64,000 nt of DNA from UBA2970 sp965221075 (lineage in GTDB: Bacteria; Verrucomicrobiota; Verrucomicrobiia; Limisphaerales; AAA164-E04), in assembly GCA_965221075.1 (NCBI GenBank), contig OZ244865.1:2356001-2420000 (forward strand), written 5' to 3'. The notes under the pieces were generated by a model, which saw only the letters and a program-made list of their open reading frames with translations, was not told the origin of the DNA and ran no database searches. Shown in pieces: positions 27,045 to 34,949 of the stretch. The translations under genes and the position numbers were made by a program. Each line of letters opens with the position of its first letter. Position 1 is the first letter of the stretch.

Positions 27045-28415
27045 TCAGTTGAGGAAGTGGATGATGTCGTCCTCGCCGCCGTCCCCGTCGCCGCCGTCCC
27101 TGCCGCCGCCGGGGGAGGCTTTCTCCTCCTGCTCGGGCGGCTCGTTGGCTCCCACGTGCTCGGCGGCCTCCTCCCCGCTCATCGCCCTCTGCTCCTGGGC
27201 CTGGAGGTTGAGGAGGCGGCAGTACTGGTAGACGAAGTAGCGGGGGCGCGGGGTCTCGAAGAGGGCCTTCTCCTGCGCCTGCAGAAGGGTCTCCATGTTG
27301 GCCGCCTGCAGCTCCTGGTCCCACTCGATCCCCAGCGCCAGGGCCGAGACCTGCAGCAGCCTCTCCCCGATGCGGCAGAGCACCTCCTTGGAGATGGAGT
27401 CCTCGATGTTGATCAGGGGCACCAGGGGGCTGGCCTCGCTCCAGGCATGGGTCCCGATGCGGTCCATCAGGGCCCGGTAGCTGGAGATCACCTCCTCGCG
27501 GAAGTCCGGGGTGGCGGCGTAGAGGAACATCACCCCGCCGAACTCGCCCTCGGCGTTCTGGTTGATCATCGAGAGCAGGTTCTCGATGGCCTGCTTCTGG
27601 GTGCGGGAGCCCCGGCGGAAGGAGGTCACCCGGGTCCCCTCGTCGAAGCAGATGAGGAAGGCCCGGTAGGAGAGGCGGCTGCGCAGGTAGGCGATCACCG
27701 TCTTGAGCCTGCGGAAGGCGGTGGTGTCGTTGGCGGGCTCGAAGAGGCCGTACTGCTCCCTCAGCTCCCGGGACTTGACGTGGTCGCCCCTGATCCAGGA
27801 GACGATCTGGGAGTCGAGCGCCTGCTGCGGATCGCCGCTGCACACCTGGCGGAGGATGCGGATTCCCAGCAGCGGCAGGGCCATGGCCATCTGGGAGTCG
27901 GGCAGGCCCCGCATCGGCCTGCCGATGCGCTTCCCGAGCTGCTGCTCGACGGACTTGGGCACCTCGCCGCCGGGATCCCCGCCCAGCTCCCGGATCTGCG
28001 CGTGGATCCAGCTCTCGATCAGGATCTCGATCCCCTTGGCCTCGGGGAATTCGGAGTCCGGCTGGCAGGGGGGCTGGAAGGACTGCACGATCCCCTGGTA
28101 GATCTTCAGGGGGGAGTTGAAGGGGCACTCCTCGCCCACGGTGACCAGCGAGGCGACCACCTCCCTGTCGGCGGCCCGGCGCGCCAGGCTCTGGATGAAC
28201 TGGGTCTTGCCGCTGCCGTAGTCGCCCTCCAGGTACTTGAAGGTCCCCAGCCCGTCGGCCAGCTCCCCCTTGAAGTAGTTGTCCTCCAGGGACTGGAGGA
28301 CGGGATCGGTGCCCACGTTGATGAGCCAGGAATCCCGTCCGGGCGCGATGGGAGCGTTGTTGAGGGCCCTCCAGAGCCGCTTGGCCCCGGGCCGGTCCAG
28401 CGAGAGTGCGTCCAT
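27045..28415 (-). CDS. Second BREX_ATP_bind (DUF2791)-like P-loop ATPase
   Basis: The 456-residue protein is a distant paralogue of the next gene. Walker A is GDYGSGKTQF (about 64-73); Walker B is AFLICFDEGTRV, with Gly after the Asp-Glu pair. SLEDNYFKGELADGLG and the later FLYAATPDFREEV are typical of DUF2791 ATPases. Its C-terminal 30 residues are low-complexity and acidic/Gly-rich (GGGRDGGDGDGGEDD), possibly a flexible contact. It begins 6 bases after the 307-aa gene ends. Two different paralogues in one operon suggest a hetero-oligomeric ATPase. Confidence 0.78.
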   Translation of the reverse strand: MDALSLDRPGAKRLWRALNNAPIAPGRDSWLINVGTDPVLQSLEDNYFKGELADGLGTFKYLEGDYGSGKTQFIQSLARRAADREVVASLVTVGEECPFNSPLKIYQGIVQSFQPPCQPDSEFPEAKGIEILIESWIHAQIRELGGDPGGEVPKSVEQQLGKRIGRPMRGLPDSQMAMALPLLGIRILRQVCSGDPQQALDSQIVSWIRGDHVKSRELREQYGLFEPANDTTAFRRLKTVIAYLRSRLSYRAFLICFDEGTRVTSFRRGSRTQKQAIENLLSMINQNAEGEFGGVMFLYAATPDFREEVISSYRALMDRIGTHAWSEASPLVPLINIEDSISKEVLCRIGERLLQVSALALGIEWDQELQAANMETLLQAQEKALFETPRPRYFVYQYCRLLNLQAQEQRAMSGEEAAEHVGANEPPEQEEKASPGGGRDGGDGDGGEDDIIHFLN

Positions 28416-28421
28416 GGAATG

Positions 28422-29345
28422 TCAGGCCCGGCGCCGCCTGAGGTAGATCATCGGCTTGACCTCGGTGCCCTCGGCGTTGGTGGGGACGAAGAAGGCCCGC
28501 CCCCTCACCTGGTTGAGGGTGGCGGGCACCAGCTCGAAGGGCAGGCCGCCGCCCTGCCGCTTGAGCTGGATCAGGTTGGCGATGAAGACGCCGTCGGGCA
28601 CGTCCTCGAAGTTCTTGCGGCAGGGCCTCTCCCAGAATTCCCTGCCCTGGACCGCGATCTTGAACTTCTGGGCCACGTCGGCGATGAGGACGTCCTCGCC
28701 GGAGGAGAAGTTCCGGGCCATCATCCAGGCCAGCCTGAGCGGCTGGAGGAAGCTGTCCCCGGGAAGGATCTCCCGCTCCAGGCTCTTCCTCCCCTCCCGG
28801 TAGGCCATGCGGACGTAGTCCACGTCGGGAGGCAGGTCCTTGATCACCGGGTAGTGCTTGGTGATCCCCCAGGACCAGCTCATCCCGCCCTTCCCGGGAG
28901 CGAGCACGAAGGGCAGGGCGAAGAACTGGTTGTCCCTTATCCCCCTCTCCTCCTCGGGAAGCTCCAGTCCCTGCATCACCTGGAGGGCGAAGCGGCGCTG
29001 CATCTCGCTCCGCCTCATCCTCTGGGACAGATCCTCGACCTCCCGCCTGACCTCGCCCTTCTCCCGGAGGGCGCCCGTGTCGATCGGCGCCGGATCCTCG
29101 GGCCACTTGAAGGTGGAGTACTCCAGCTTCCGCTCGACGGGGGAAGGAGGGGCGTCCAGGCCCCTGGCCCGGGTCCTGCCGCTGCCGAGGATCCTCTGCA
29201 GCTTGACGAGAGGGGCTCCCCGGAAGGAGCGGAGCCAGCCCCGCTCCGCCGCCAGCCTCCCGAGATGCGGGAAGAGGCCCGCTGGGGAGGGATCCCCCTC
29301 CGTGGCGTCCGAGGTTCCGTCGAAGAGGGACGATTTGACCGGCAT
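28422..29345 (-). CDS. Unknown protein heading the ATPase-helicase operon (307 aa)
   Basis: I do not recognise this protein. The N-terminal 90 residues are Ser/Pro/Gly-rich and probably flexible; then a charged helical part (about 100-145, EKGEVRREVEDLSQRMRRSE) and a compact C-terminal half with FFALPFVLAP, WSWGITKHYPVI and a basic last segment (MIYLRRRRA). No nuclease, methylase or helicase motif is seen. It is the first gene of the operon, which in related loci is often the target-recognition or scaffold subunit, but this is inference. I chose the ATG at 29345 (MPVKSSLFDG); an ATG-equivalent start at 29396 is open. An AGGAG lies about 16 bases upstream. Confidence 0.65.
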   Translation of the reverse strand: MPVKSSLFDGTSDATEGDPSPAGLFPHLGRLAAERGWLRSFRGAPLVKLQRILGSGRTRARGLDAPPSPVERKLEYSTFKWPEDPAPIDTGALREKGEVRREVEDLSQRMRRSEMQRRFALQVMQGLELPEEERGIRDNQFFALPFVLAPGKGGMSWSWGITKHYPVIKDLPPDVDYVRMAYREGRKSLEREILPGDSFLQPLRLAWMMARNFSSGEDVLIADVAQKFKIAVQGREFWERPCRKNFEDVPDGVFIANLIQLKRQGGGLPFELVPATLNQVRGRAFFVPTNAEGTEVKPMIYLRRRRA

Positions 29346-29624
29346 CAATGGAGCTGGGGATCTCCTAGCGCATCTCCGATCCGGGAAGCAAGGCAAGATC
29401 GGCGCCCGCTCCCTTTTCGGGAAGCCCCGGACGGATCAGGCGGCGGCAGGGAGCCCCGGACCGCAAGAGCCCGTCCCTTCCCCGGTCCGCTTGCGGCCCA
29501 GGCTCGCGCCCGGCGCATCGTGCATGGCAGCGAAGATCCGGGTCCGGCGCCATCTCCCGCCATATCCGGCCTTGCGGCCATCTCCATGCCGGCAGCAGGA
29601 TCCGGCCCGATCAGGGGGAGTTCC

Positions 29625-30851
29625 ATGGCCTGGTTCAGGAACAGGAAGAAGCAACCGGATGCTCCCGACCGCAAGCTGGTGGAGGCGTTCGCCGAACCGA
29701 GGGAGCGCCGCTATCCGAAGATCTTCGTGGGCCGGGAGGCGGAGGTGGATCTCGTGGAGAGGATCTGCCGGGAGTCCCTCGAGCTCGTCAGGGAGGGCCG
29801 GAAATGCGAGGGCAGCACCGTCCTCTTCCAGGGAGCGCCGGGCGCCGGCAAGTCGGCGCTGCTGACACGTCTCCAGAAGCTCTGGAACGGACGGAGGGGA
29901 TCTCCTGTCGCCCTTGTGCTGAAGGCGGGAGCGCTGCGCGACGCAGCCAAGACCGCCCGGAGGATCGCCGGGAGCATCGATCCGGACAAGGCCGAGCGTC
30001 TTTTCCAGTGGACCGGCGATGCGCAGGGCGAAGTCTCCACTTCCAGGGAAGCCGGGGCCGTGGATCCCGGTTTCGGCCGCCTGAAGGAGATCAGGCCTCC
30101 GGAAAAGTGGGATCGGCCCCTCTGCATCCTGATCGACGAGATCCAGAATGTGGGCACGGACCAGCGGAACTGCCTCGACGAGCTGCACAGCGGGAATCAC
30201 ATGCTGCCCATCGTCCCGATCTTCGCGGGCCTGGCCAGCTCGAAGACCGCACTGGACCGTGCCGGCCTGGGGCGGATCCAGATTGCCAACATGCGGACTC
30301 TGGAGCGCCTGCCCGATGCCGGGGTGCGCGCCTATGTGGAAGGCATGCTCGACTTGTGCCGCATCGGCTGCTCGCCTGCCGATCTGGAGCGCATCGCGGG
30401 CGGCATCGCCAAGAGCTCGGAAGGCTGGCCCCAGCATGTCCATACCGATACCGCAGCCCTGTTCCGGGGCCTCTCCCAGGCTGGCTGCGACCTCTCCAGG
30501 GTCGACTTCGAGGCGGTGGAGAAGCAGGCGCGCAGCTACCGCGAGGCCAGCTGCAAGGCTCGCCTGAGCGACGAGATGGCAGCCGCCATCCACCTGGCAG
30601 CCGCCGTGCTCGAGAAGGTGCCCGGATCCGGACTGAGCCGGGGCAAGGCGCTGGAGGCGATCGAGGCGGCAGCCCTTCCCGGTGCTTCGCCCGAATGGCG
30701 CCTGCCCGAAGGAATGACGGCCATGGACTTCCTGGAGCACATGATCCACAAGGGGTTTCTGCAGCCTTCGGGCGCCGCCGGGCTCGCCTGCCCCATTCCC
30801 AGCCTGCAAGCCTGGCTCATCGAACAGAGCAGGCTCCTCCGGGTCGCCTGA
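29625..30851 (+). CDS. AAA/ORC-like P-loop ATPase divergent from the helicase operon
   Basis: The 408-residue protein begins with a basic segment (AWFRNRKKQ), then KIFVGREAE, typical of the VGRE start of STAND/ORC-type ATPases. Walker A is FQGAPGAGKSALL (about 68-80) and Walker B CILIDEIQNV. A long helical C-terminal half follows, with a winged-helix-like end (MDFLEHMIHKGFLQ). The ATG at 29625 has an AGGGGGAG ribosome-binding site. It is transcribed away from the DUF2791-helicase operon, with a shared 279-base intergenic promoter region, so it may be a regulator or sensor of that system, but could also be independent. Confidence 0.75.
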   Translation: MAWFRNRKKQPDAPDRKLVEAFAEPRERRYPKIFVGREAEVDLVERICRESLELVREGRKCEGSTVLFQGAPGAGKSALLTRLQKLWNGRRGSPVALVLKAGALRDAAKTARRIAGSIDPDKAERLFQWTGDAQGEVSTSREAGAVDPGFGRLKEIRPPEKWDRPLCILIDEIQNVGTDQRNCLDELHSGNHMLPIVPIFAGLASSKTALDRAGLGRIQIANMRTLERLPDAGVRAYVEGMLDLCRIGCSPADLERIAGGIAKSSEGWPQHVHTDTAALFRGLSQAGCDLSRVDFEAVEKQARSYREASCKARLSDEMAAAIHLAAAVLEKVPGSGLSRGKALEAIEAAALPGASPEWRLPEGMTAMDFLEHMIHKGFLQPSGAAGLACPIPSLQAWLIEQSRLLRVA

Positions 30852-31516
30852 CGCCCGGACCGGAGCCCTTCCAAGGAAATACCTCCACAGCGCAGGATCC
30901 GGCCCCCGCCTCCCGGCAGAATCGCCGAAGGCCGGCCAGATGGAACCGTGCCTGCCGCGACGGGCCCGAAAGCTGATCCCGGCCGGCCCGGCTCCGGAGA
31001 GGAGCCGGCGGCATGGGAAGGCGTCTCCCAGCTGCGGCGAGAAAGCGGACGCGGATGCCGGATGGAAGCGGAGCGGCGCGTCCGAAGGAACCGTTGCGGT
31101 CTCCCCTACCCCGTGGTAGAAAGGCCTCTAGTGGTCCCGATCATGTCCGGGTGTTCAGAGCAGGCTTCGGGCCCCGGCAGGTCCCTTGCCGCGAGAGTCT
31201 CCCTGGGCGCTCGATCGGCGCATGTCCTTCTTGGCTTCGGGGCGGGAGCGCAGCTTCCGGAGCTGCTTCGGCGGACCGCCGGAGCAGTCCCGGCAGGAAC
31301 TGCATGCCGCCGTGGTTTCCCCGCTCCGGGCTGTCCCTGTCCGGAGCGCTCCCGGCGCGCTCTCCGGCCGGAGGATCGATGGCGGAGGGAAGGCGGGCCG
31401 CTCCTCTGGGAAGCTGGCGGAATGAAGGCTTCCGGCGCCCTCCCGGGCAGCGGGACGGAGGTGGAACGGGCGAAGAGCCACGGCGGGGAAGCGGCCGGCA
31501 CGGGAGCAGCGGCGGG
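30852..31516. other. Gene-free 665-base gap with a hairpin
   Basis: No supported gene lies between the AAA ATPase and fumC. A stem-loop CCGGCTCC-GGAGA-GGAGCCGG at 30988-31008 could end transcription of the ATPase gene, though no T-tract follows. The long open frames here come from high GC and show no family features. Confidence 0.45.
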
Positions 31517-32938
31517 ATGACTCTGGAATACCGGGTGGAACGGGACACCATGGGGGAGGTGCGCGTCCCTGCCGGGAGGTACTGGGGAGCGCAGACGGAG
31601 CGGTCCCGCCAGAACTTCCGCATCGGGGAGCAAAGGATGCCGCAGGAGGTCGTCCGGGCCTTCGCCTACCTGAAGAAGGCGGCGGCCCGGGCCAACGCCG
31701 AATGCGGGGCGCTGGAGGAAGCGAAGGCCGTCCTGATCGGAAGGGTCTGCGACGAGATCCTCGAGGGCAGGCTGGACGGGGAGTTCCCGCTGCTGGTGTG
31801 GCAGACCGGCTCGGGCACCCAGACCAACATGAACCTCAACGAGGTGATCGCCAACCGCGGCCATGTCCTGGCCGGAGGCAGCCTCGGCGACGGCCGCAGG
31901 ACCCTGCATCCCAACGACGACGTCAACCGCTCGCAGTCCTCCAACGACACCTTCCCCACCGCGATGCACATCGCGGCGTGCCGGGTCATCCGCCGGACCA
32001 CCATCCCCGGGCTGGAGCAGCTGCGCCGCACCCTCGACGCCAAGGCGCGGGAGTTCGCCCGGGTGGTCAAGATCGGCCGCACCCACTTCATGGACGCCAC
32101 CCCCCTGACCCTCGGGCAGGAATTCTCGGGCTACGTCTCCCAGCTCGACCACGGGATCGCCCACCTGCGATCCACCCTGGGGCACCTCTCGGAGCTGGCC
32201 CTGGGAGGGACCGCGGTGGGCACCGGGCTCAACGCTCCCGAGGGCTTCGGGGAGCGGGTGGCCCGGATCCTCTCCGAGCTGGCCGGGATGCCCCTGGAGA
32301 GCGCCCCCAACAAGTTCGAGAGCCTGGCGGCCCACGACGCGGTGGTGGCGGCCTCGGGCGCGCTCAGGACCCTGGCGGTCGCCCTGATGAAGATCGGCAA
32401 CGACATCCGCATGCTGGCCTCGGGCCCCCGCTGCGGCATCGGAGAGCTGAGGCTCCCGGCCAACGAGCCCGGCAGCTCAATCATGCCGGGGAAGGTCAAC
32501 CCCACCCAGTGCGAGGCGCTCACCATGGTCTGCGCCCAGGCGATCGGCAACGACGCCGCCATCGGGGCGGGCGGCATGTCCGGGCACTTCGAGCTCAACG
32601 TGTTCAAGCCGATGATGATCTACAACCTGCTGATGGCCGCCCGCAACCTGGGCGACGCCTGCCGCTCCTTCGAGGAGCGCTGCGTGGCGGGGATCGAGCC
32701 GGACCGGGAGGCCATCGCTCGCCACCTGGAGAACTCCCTGATGCTGGTCACCGCCCTCAACCCCCACATCGGCTACGAGAACTCGGCCCGGATCGCCAAG
32801 AAGGCGCACGAGGAGAACGCCACCCTGCGCCAGGCGGCCCTGGATCTGGGGCTGGTCTCCGGCGAGGACTTCGACCGGTGGGTGCGCCCCGAGGCGATGA
32901 CCGGCCCTTCGGCCCGCAAGCAGGAAACAGAACCATGA
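31517..32938 (+). CDS. fumC: Class II fumarate hydratase
   Basis: FumC reversibly hydrates fumarate to L-malate in the TCA cycle. The 473-residue protein has the class II signature GSSIMPGKVNPTQCEA, the substrate site GSGTQTNMNLNEVI, and RTHFMDATPLTLGQE. I chose the ATG at 31517 by homology; upstream frame extends to 31013 but has no FumC-like sequence. Its stop overlaps the start of the propeller protein (ATGA). Confidence 0.97.
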   Translation: MTLEYRVERDTMGEVRVPAGRYWGAQTERSRQNFRIGEQRMPQEVVRAFAYLKKAAARANAECGALEEAKAVLIGRVCDEILEGRLDGEFPLLVWQTGSGTQTNMNLNEVIANRGHVLAGGSLGDGRRTLHPNDDVNRSQSSNDTFPTAMHIAACRVIRRTTIPGLEQLRRTLDAKAREFARVVKIGRTHFMDATPLTLGQEFSGYVSQLDHGIAHLRSTLGHLSELALGGTAVGTGLNAPEGFGERVARILSELAGMPLESAPNKFESLAAHDAVVAASGALRTLAVALMKIGNDIRMLASGPRCGIGELRLPANEPGSSIMPGKVNPTQCEALTMVCAQAIGNDAAIGAGGMSGHFELNVFKPMMIYNLLMAARNLGDACRSFEERCVAGIEPDREAIARHLENSLMLVTALNPHIGYENSARIAKKAHEENATLRQAALDLGLVSGEDFDRWVRPEAMTGPSARKQETEP

Positions 32939-34236
32939 GACGACTTTGCTGGACGCTCCTCCTTCCCCTGGCCCTCCAATCGGCGGACTGGCCGCAGTGG
33001 CTGGGACCGGAGGGCGCCTCGGTCTGGAAGGAGGAGGGCGTCGTGGAGGAGTTTCCCGATTCGGGCCTCGACGTGCTGTGGCGGGTCCCGGTGGGCCTGG
33101 GGTACGGGGGGCCCGCGGTGGCGGGCCGGCGGGTCTACCTGATGGACTACCAGGTGGAGAGCGGCGAGGTGCGCAACAGTCCCAGCGGGCGCTCCCGCCT
33201 GATGGGCCGGGAGCGGGTGCTCTGCCTGGACGCCGGGGACGGGAGGATCCTCTGGAAGCACGAGTACGAGCGGCCCTACAACCTCTCCTACCCGGGCGGC
33301 CCGCGCTGCACTCCCACCGTGGCCGGCGGCCGGGTCTTCACGCTGGGCGCCGAGGGGGACTTCCGCTGCCTGGACGCCCTCACCGGAGCGGTCCTGTGGG
33401 AGAAGGACTTCCGGCAGGAGTACCAGGTCGACACCCCCATCTGGGGCTTCTCCTCCCATCCGGTGGCGGAGGGGGACACCGTCTACTGCATCGTGGGAGG
33501 CTCGGGAAGCGCGGTGGTGGCCTACGAGGCCTCGAGCGGCCGGGAGAAGTGGCGCGCCCTCTCGGCCGGCTCGCCGGGATACGGCACCCCGGCCCTGATC
33601 CGCCACCAGGGGAAGGCGCAGCTGGTGGCCTGGCTGCCCGACTCGATCAACGCCCTGGAGCCAGCAAGCGGGAAGCCGCTCTGGTCCCTCCCCCTCAAGC
33701 CGGGCTACGGGATGGCGGTGATGACCCCGCGCTACCACCGGGGCCACGTCTTCGCCAGCGCCATCGGCAACGTCGGGGCCCTCCTCCGGCTCGACGGCAC
33801 GGAGGCCTCCTTCGCCTGGAGGGGGACCACCCGGACCGGGGTCTACTGCGTCAACAGCACTCCCTTCATCCACGAGGGCGTCATCTACGGATGCAACGTG
33901 GAGTCGAGCGAGCTGATGGCGGTGGACATGGAGAGCGGAAGGCGGCTTTGGGCCACCCTCGAGCCGACCATCGGCGAGGGGAAGCGGGGCAGGCACGGCA
34001 CCGCCTTCCTGGTCCGGCACCAGGACCGGTACTTCCTGTTCAGCGAGACCGGGGACCTGATCCTGGCGCGCCTGGATCGAGAGGGCTACCACGAGATCGG
34101 CCGCTTCCATGTGCTGGAGCCCACCAACGAGGCCTTCGGCCGCCCCTGCGTCTGGAGCCACCCGGCCTTCGCCCTCAAGAGCTGCTTCGCCCGCAACGAC
34201 AAGGAGCTGGTCCGGGTGGACCTGGCCCGCAAGTAG
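32935..34236 (+). CDS. Exported PQQ-like beta-propeller protein
   Basis: 433 residues with a signal peptide (about 1-16, LCWTLLLPLALQSADW) and repeated PQQ-like blades such as VLCLDAGDGRILWKHE, FRCLDALTGAVLWEKD and VVAYEASSGREKWRA. The quinone-site residues of true PQQ dehydrogenases are not evident, so it is probably a periplasmic scaffold or PQQ-like domain protein rather than an enzyme. The ATG overlaps the fumC stop, so the two are translationally coupled although functionally unrelated. Confidence 0.85.
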   Translation: MRRLCWTLLLPLALQSADWPQWLGPEGASVWKEEGVVEEFPDSGLDVLWRVPVGLGYGGPAVAGRRVYLMDYQVESGEVRNSPSGRSRLMGRERVLCLDAGDGRILWKHEYERPYNLSYPGGPRCTPTVAGGRVFTLGAEGDFRCLDALTGAVLWEKDFRQEYQVDTPIWGFSSHPVAEGDTVYCIVGGSGSAVVAYEASSGREKWRALSAGSPGYGTPALIRHQGKAQLVAWLPDSINALEPASGKPLWSLPLKPGYGMAVMTPRYHRGHVFASAIGNVGALLRLDGTEASFAWRGTTRTGVYCVNSTPFIHEGVIYGCNVESSELMAVDMESGRRLWATLEPTIGEGKRGRHGTAFLVRHQDRYFLFSETGDLILARLDREGYHEIGRFHVLEPTNEAFGRPCVWSHPAFALKSCFARNDKELVRVDLARK

Positions 34237-34244
34237 CCCCTCGC

Positions 34245-34949
34245 CTACCTCGGGGTGCGCCCGTCGCGCAGGAACTGGACATGCCCGTCGAGCATGAGCC
34301 GGTTGCGGCCTCCGGGATGGGCGGAGCGGCCCCGGACCGGATCCTCGACGCCGGCGATGGTTCCGGGAAAGTAGGCGTCGACCGCCAGCTCCACCTCGGC
34401 GGGCCCCTCGGGGATCCCGATGAAGCGGTTGTTGGCCCGGCGCAGGCTGGCCACCAGCTCGGAGTCCCTCCGGCCCCAGAAGTTGTCGTCGGGCACGATC
34501 TCGTCGATCCGGTCGAAGCGCCACATCCACAGGTTCGCCAGGGGCGCGTCCTCCCGCCATCCGATCGGCTGGAGGGCCTGGACCGCCCGGCCCACCGGGG
34601 TTCCTGCCACCGAGGGGCAGGCCCAGATCCCGGGCAGGGCCCCATGGCCGGAGAAGGCCACTCCGGCCCAGCCGGAGCGCGGGTCTGAGCCGGGCCAGGC
34701 GTCCCAGGGGCGGTAGCCCCCGGGCAGGCTCGACTTCAGGTCGCGGCGGTCGGGGAAGCGCCCCTGGTGGTCGTCACGGTACATCGCCATGGCCAGCCCC
34801 GCCTGGCGCAGGTTGGAGACGCAGGCGACGCGCTCGGCCTTCCCCCTGGCCCGGGCCAGGGCCGGAAGGAGCATCCCGGCGAGGACGGCCACGATGGCCA
34901 GCGCCACCAGGAGCTCGACCAGGGTGAAGGCGCGGGAGGATCGCCTCAT
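34245..34949 (-). CDS. Prepilin-like protein with N-terminal methylation motif
   Basis: 234 residues. The N-terminus has RAFTLVELLVALAIVAVLAGMLLPALARAR, a type IV prepilin/pseudopilin leader with cleavage before Phe. The remainder is the globular part of planctomycete-verrucomicrobial pseudopilins and ends NRLMLDGHVQFLRDGRTPR, close to the H-X9-DG type C-terminus. It overlaps the upstream PQQ-dehydrogenase gene by 4 bases. The role of such proteins, present in many copies per genome, is not established. Confidence 0.88.
   Translation of the reverse strand: MRRSSRAFTLVELLVALAIVAVLAGMLLPALARARGKAERVACVSNLRQAGLAMAMYRDDHQGRFPDRRDLKSSLPGGYRPWDAWPGSDPRSGWAGVAFSGHGALPGIWACPSVAGTPVGRAVQALQPIGWREDAPLANLWMWRFDRIDEIVPDDNFWGRRDSELVASLRRANNRFIGIPEGPAEVELAVDAYFPGTIAGVEDPVRGRSAHPGGRNRLMLDGHVQFLRDGRTPR

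Noticed and set aside
31013..31516. N-terminal extension of fumC back to 31013
   Set aside because: The extension has Arg/Pro/Ser-rich sequence unlike fumarase, while the ATG at 31517 gives the canonical start.
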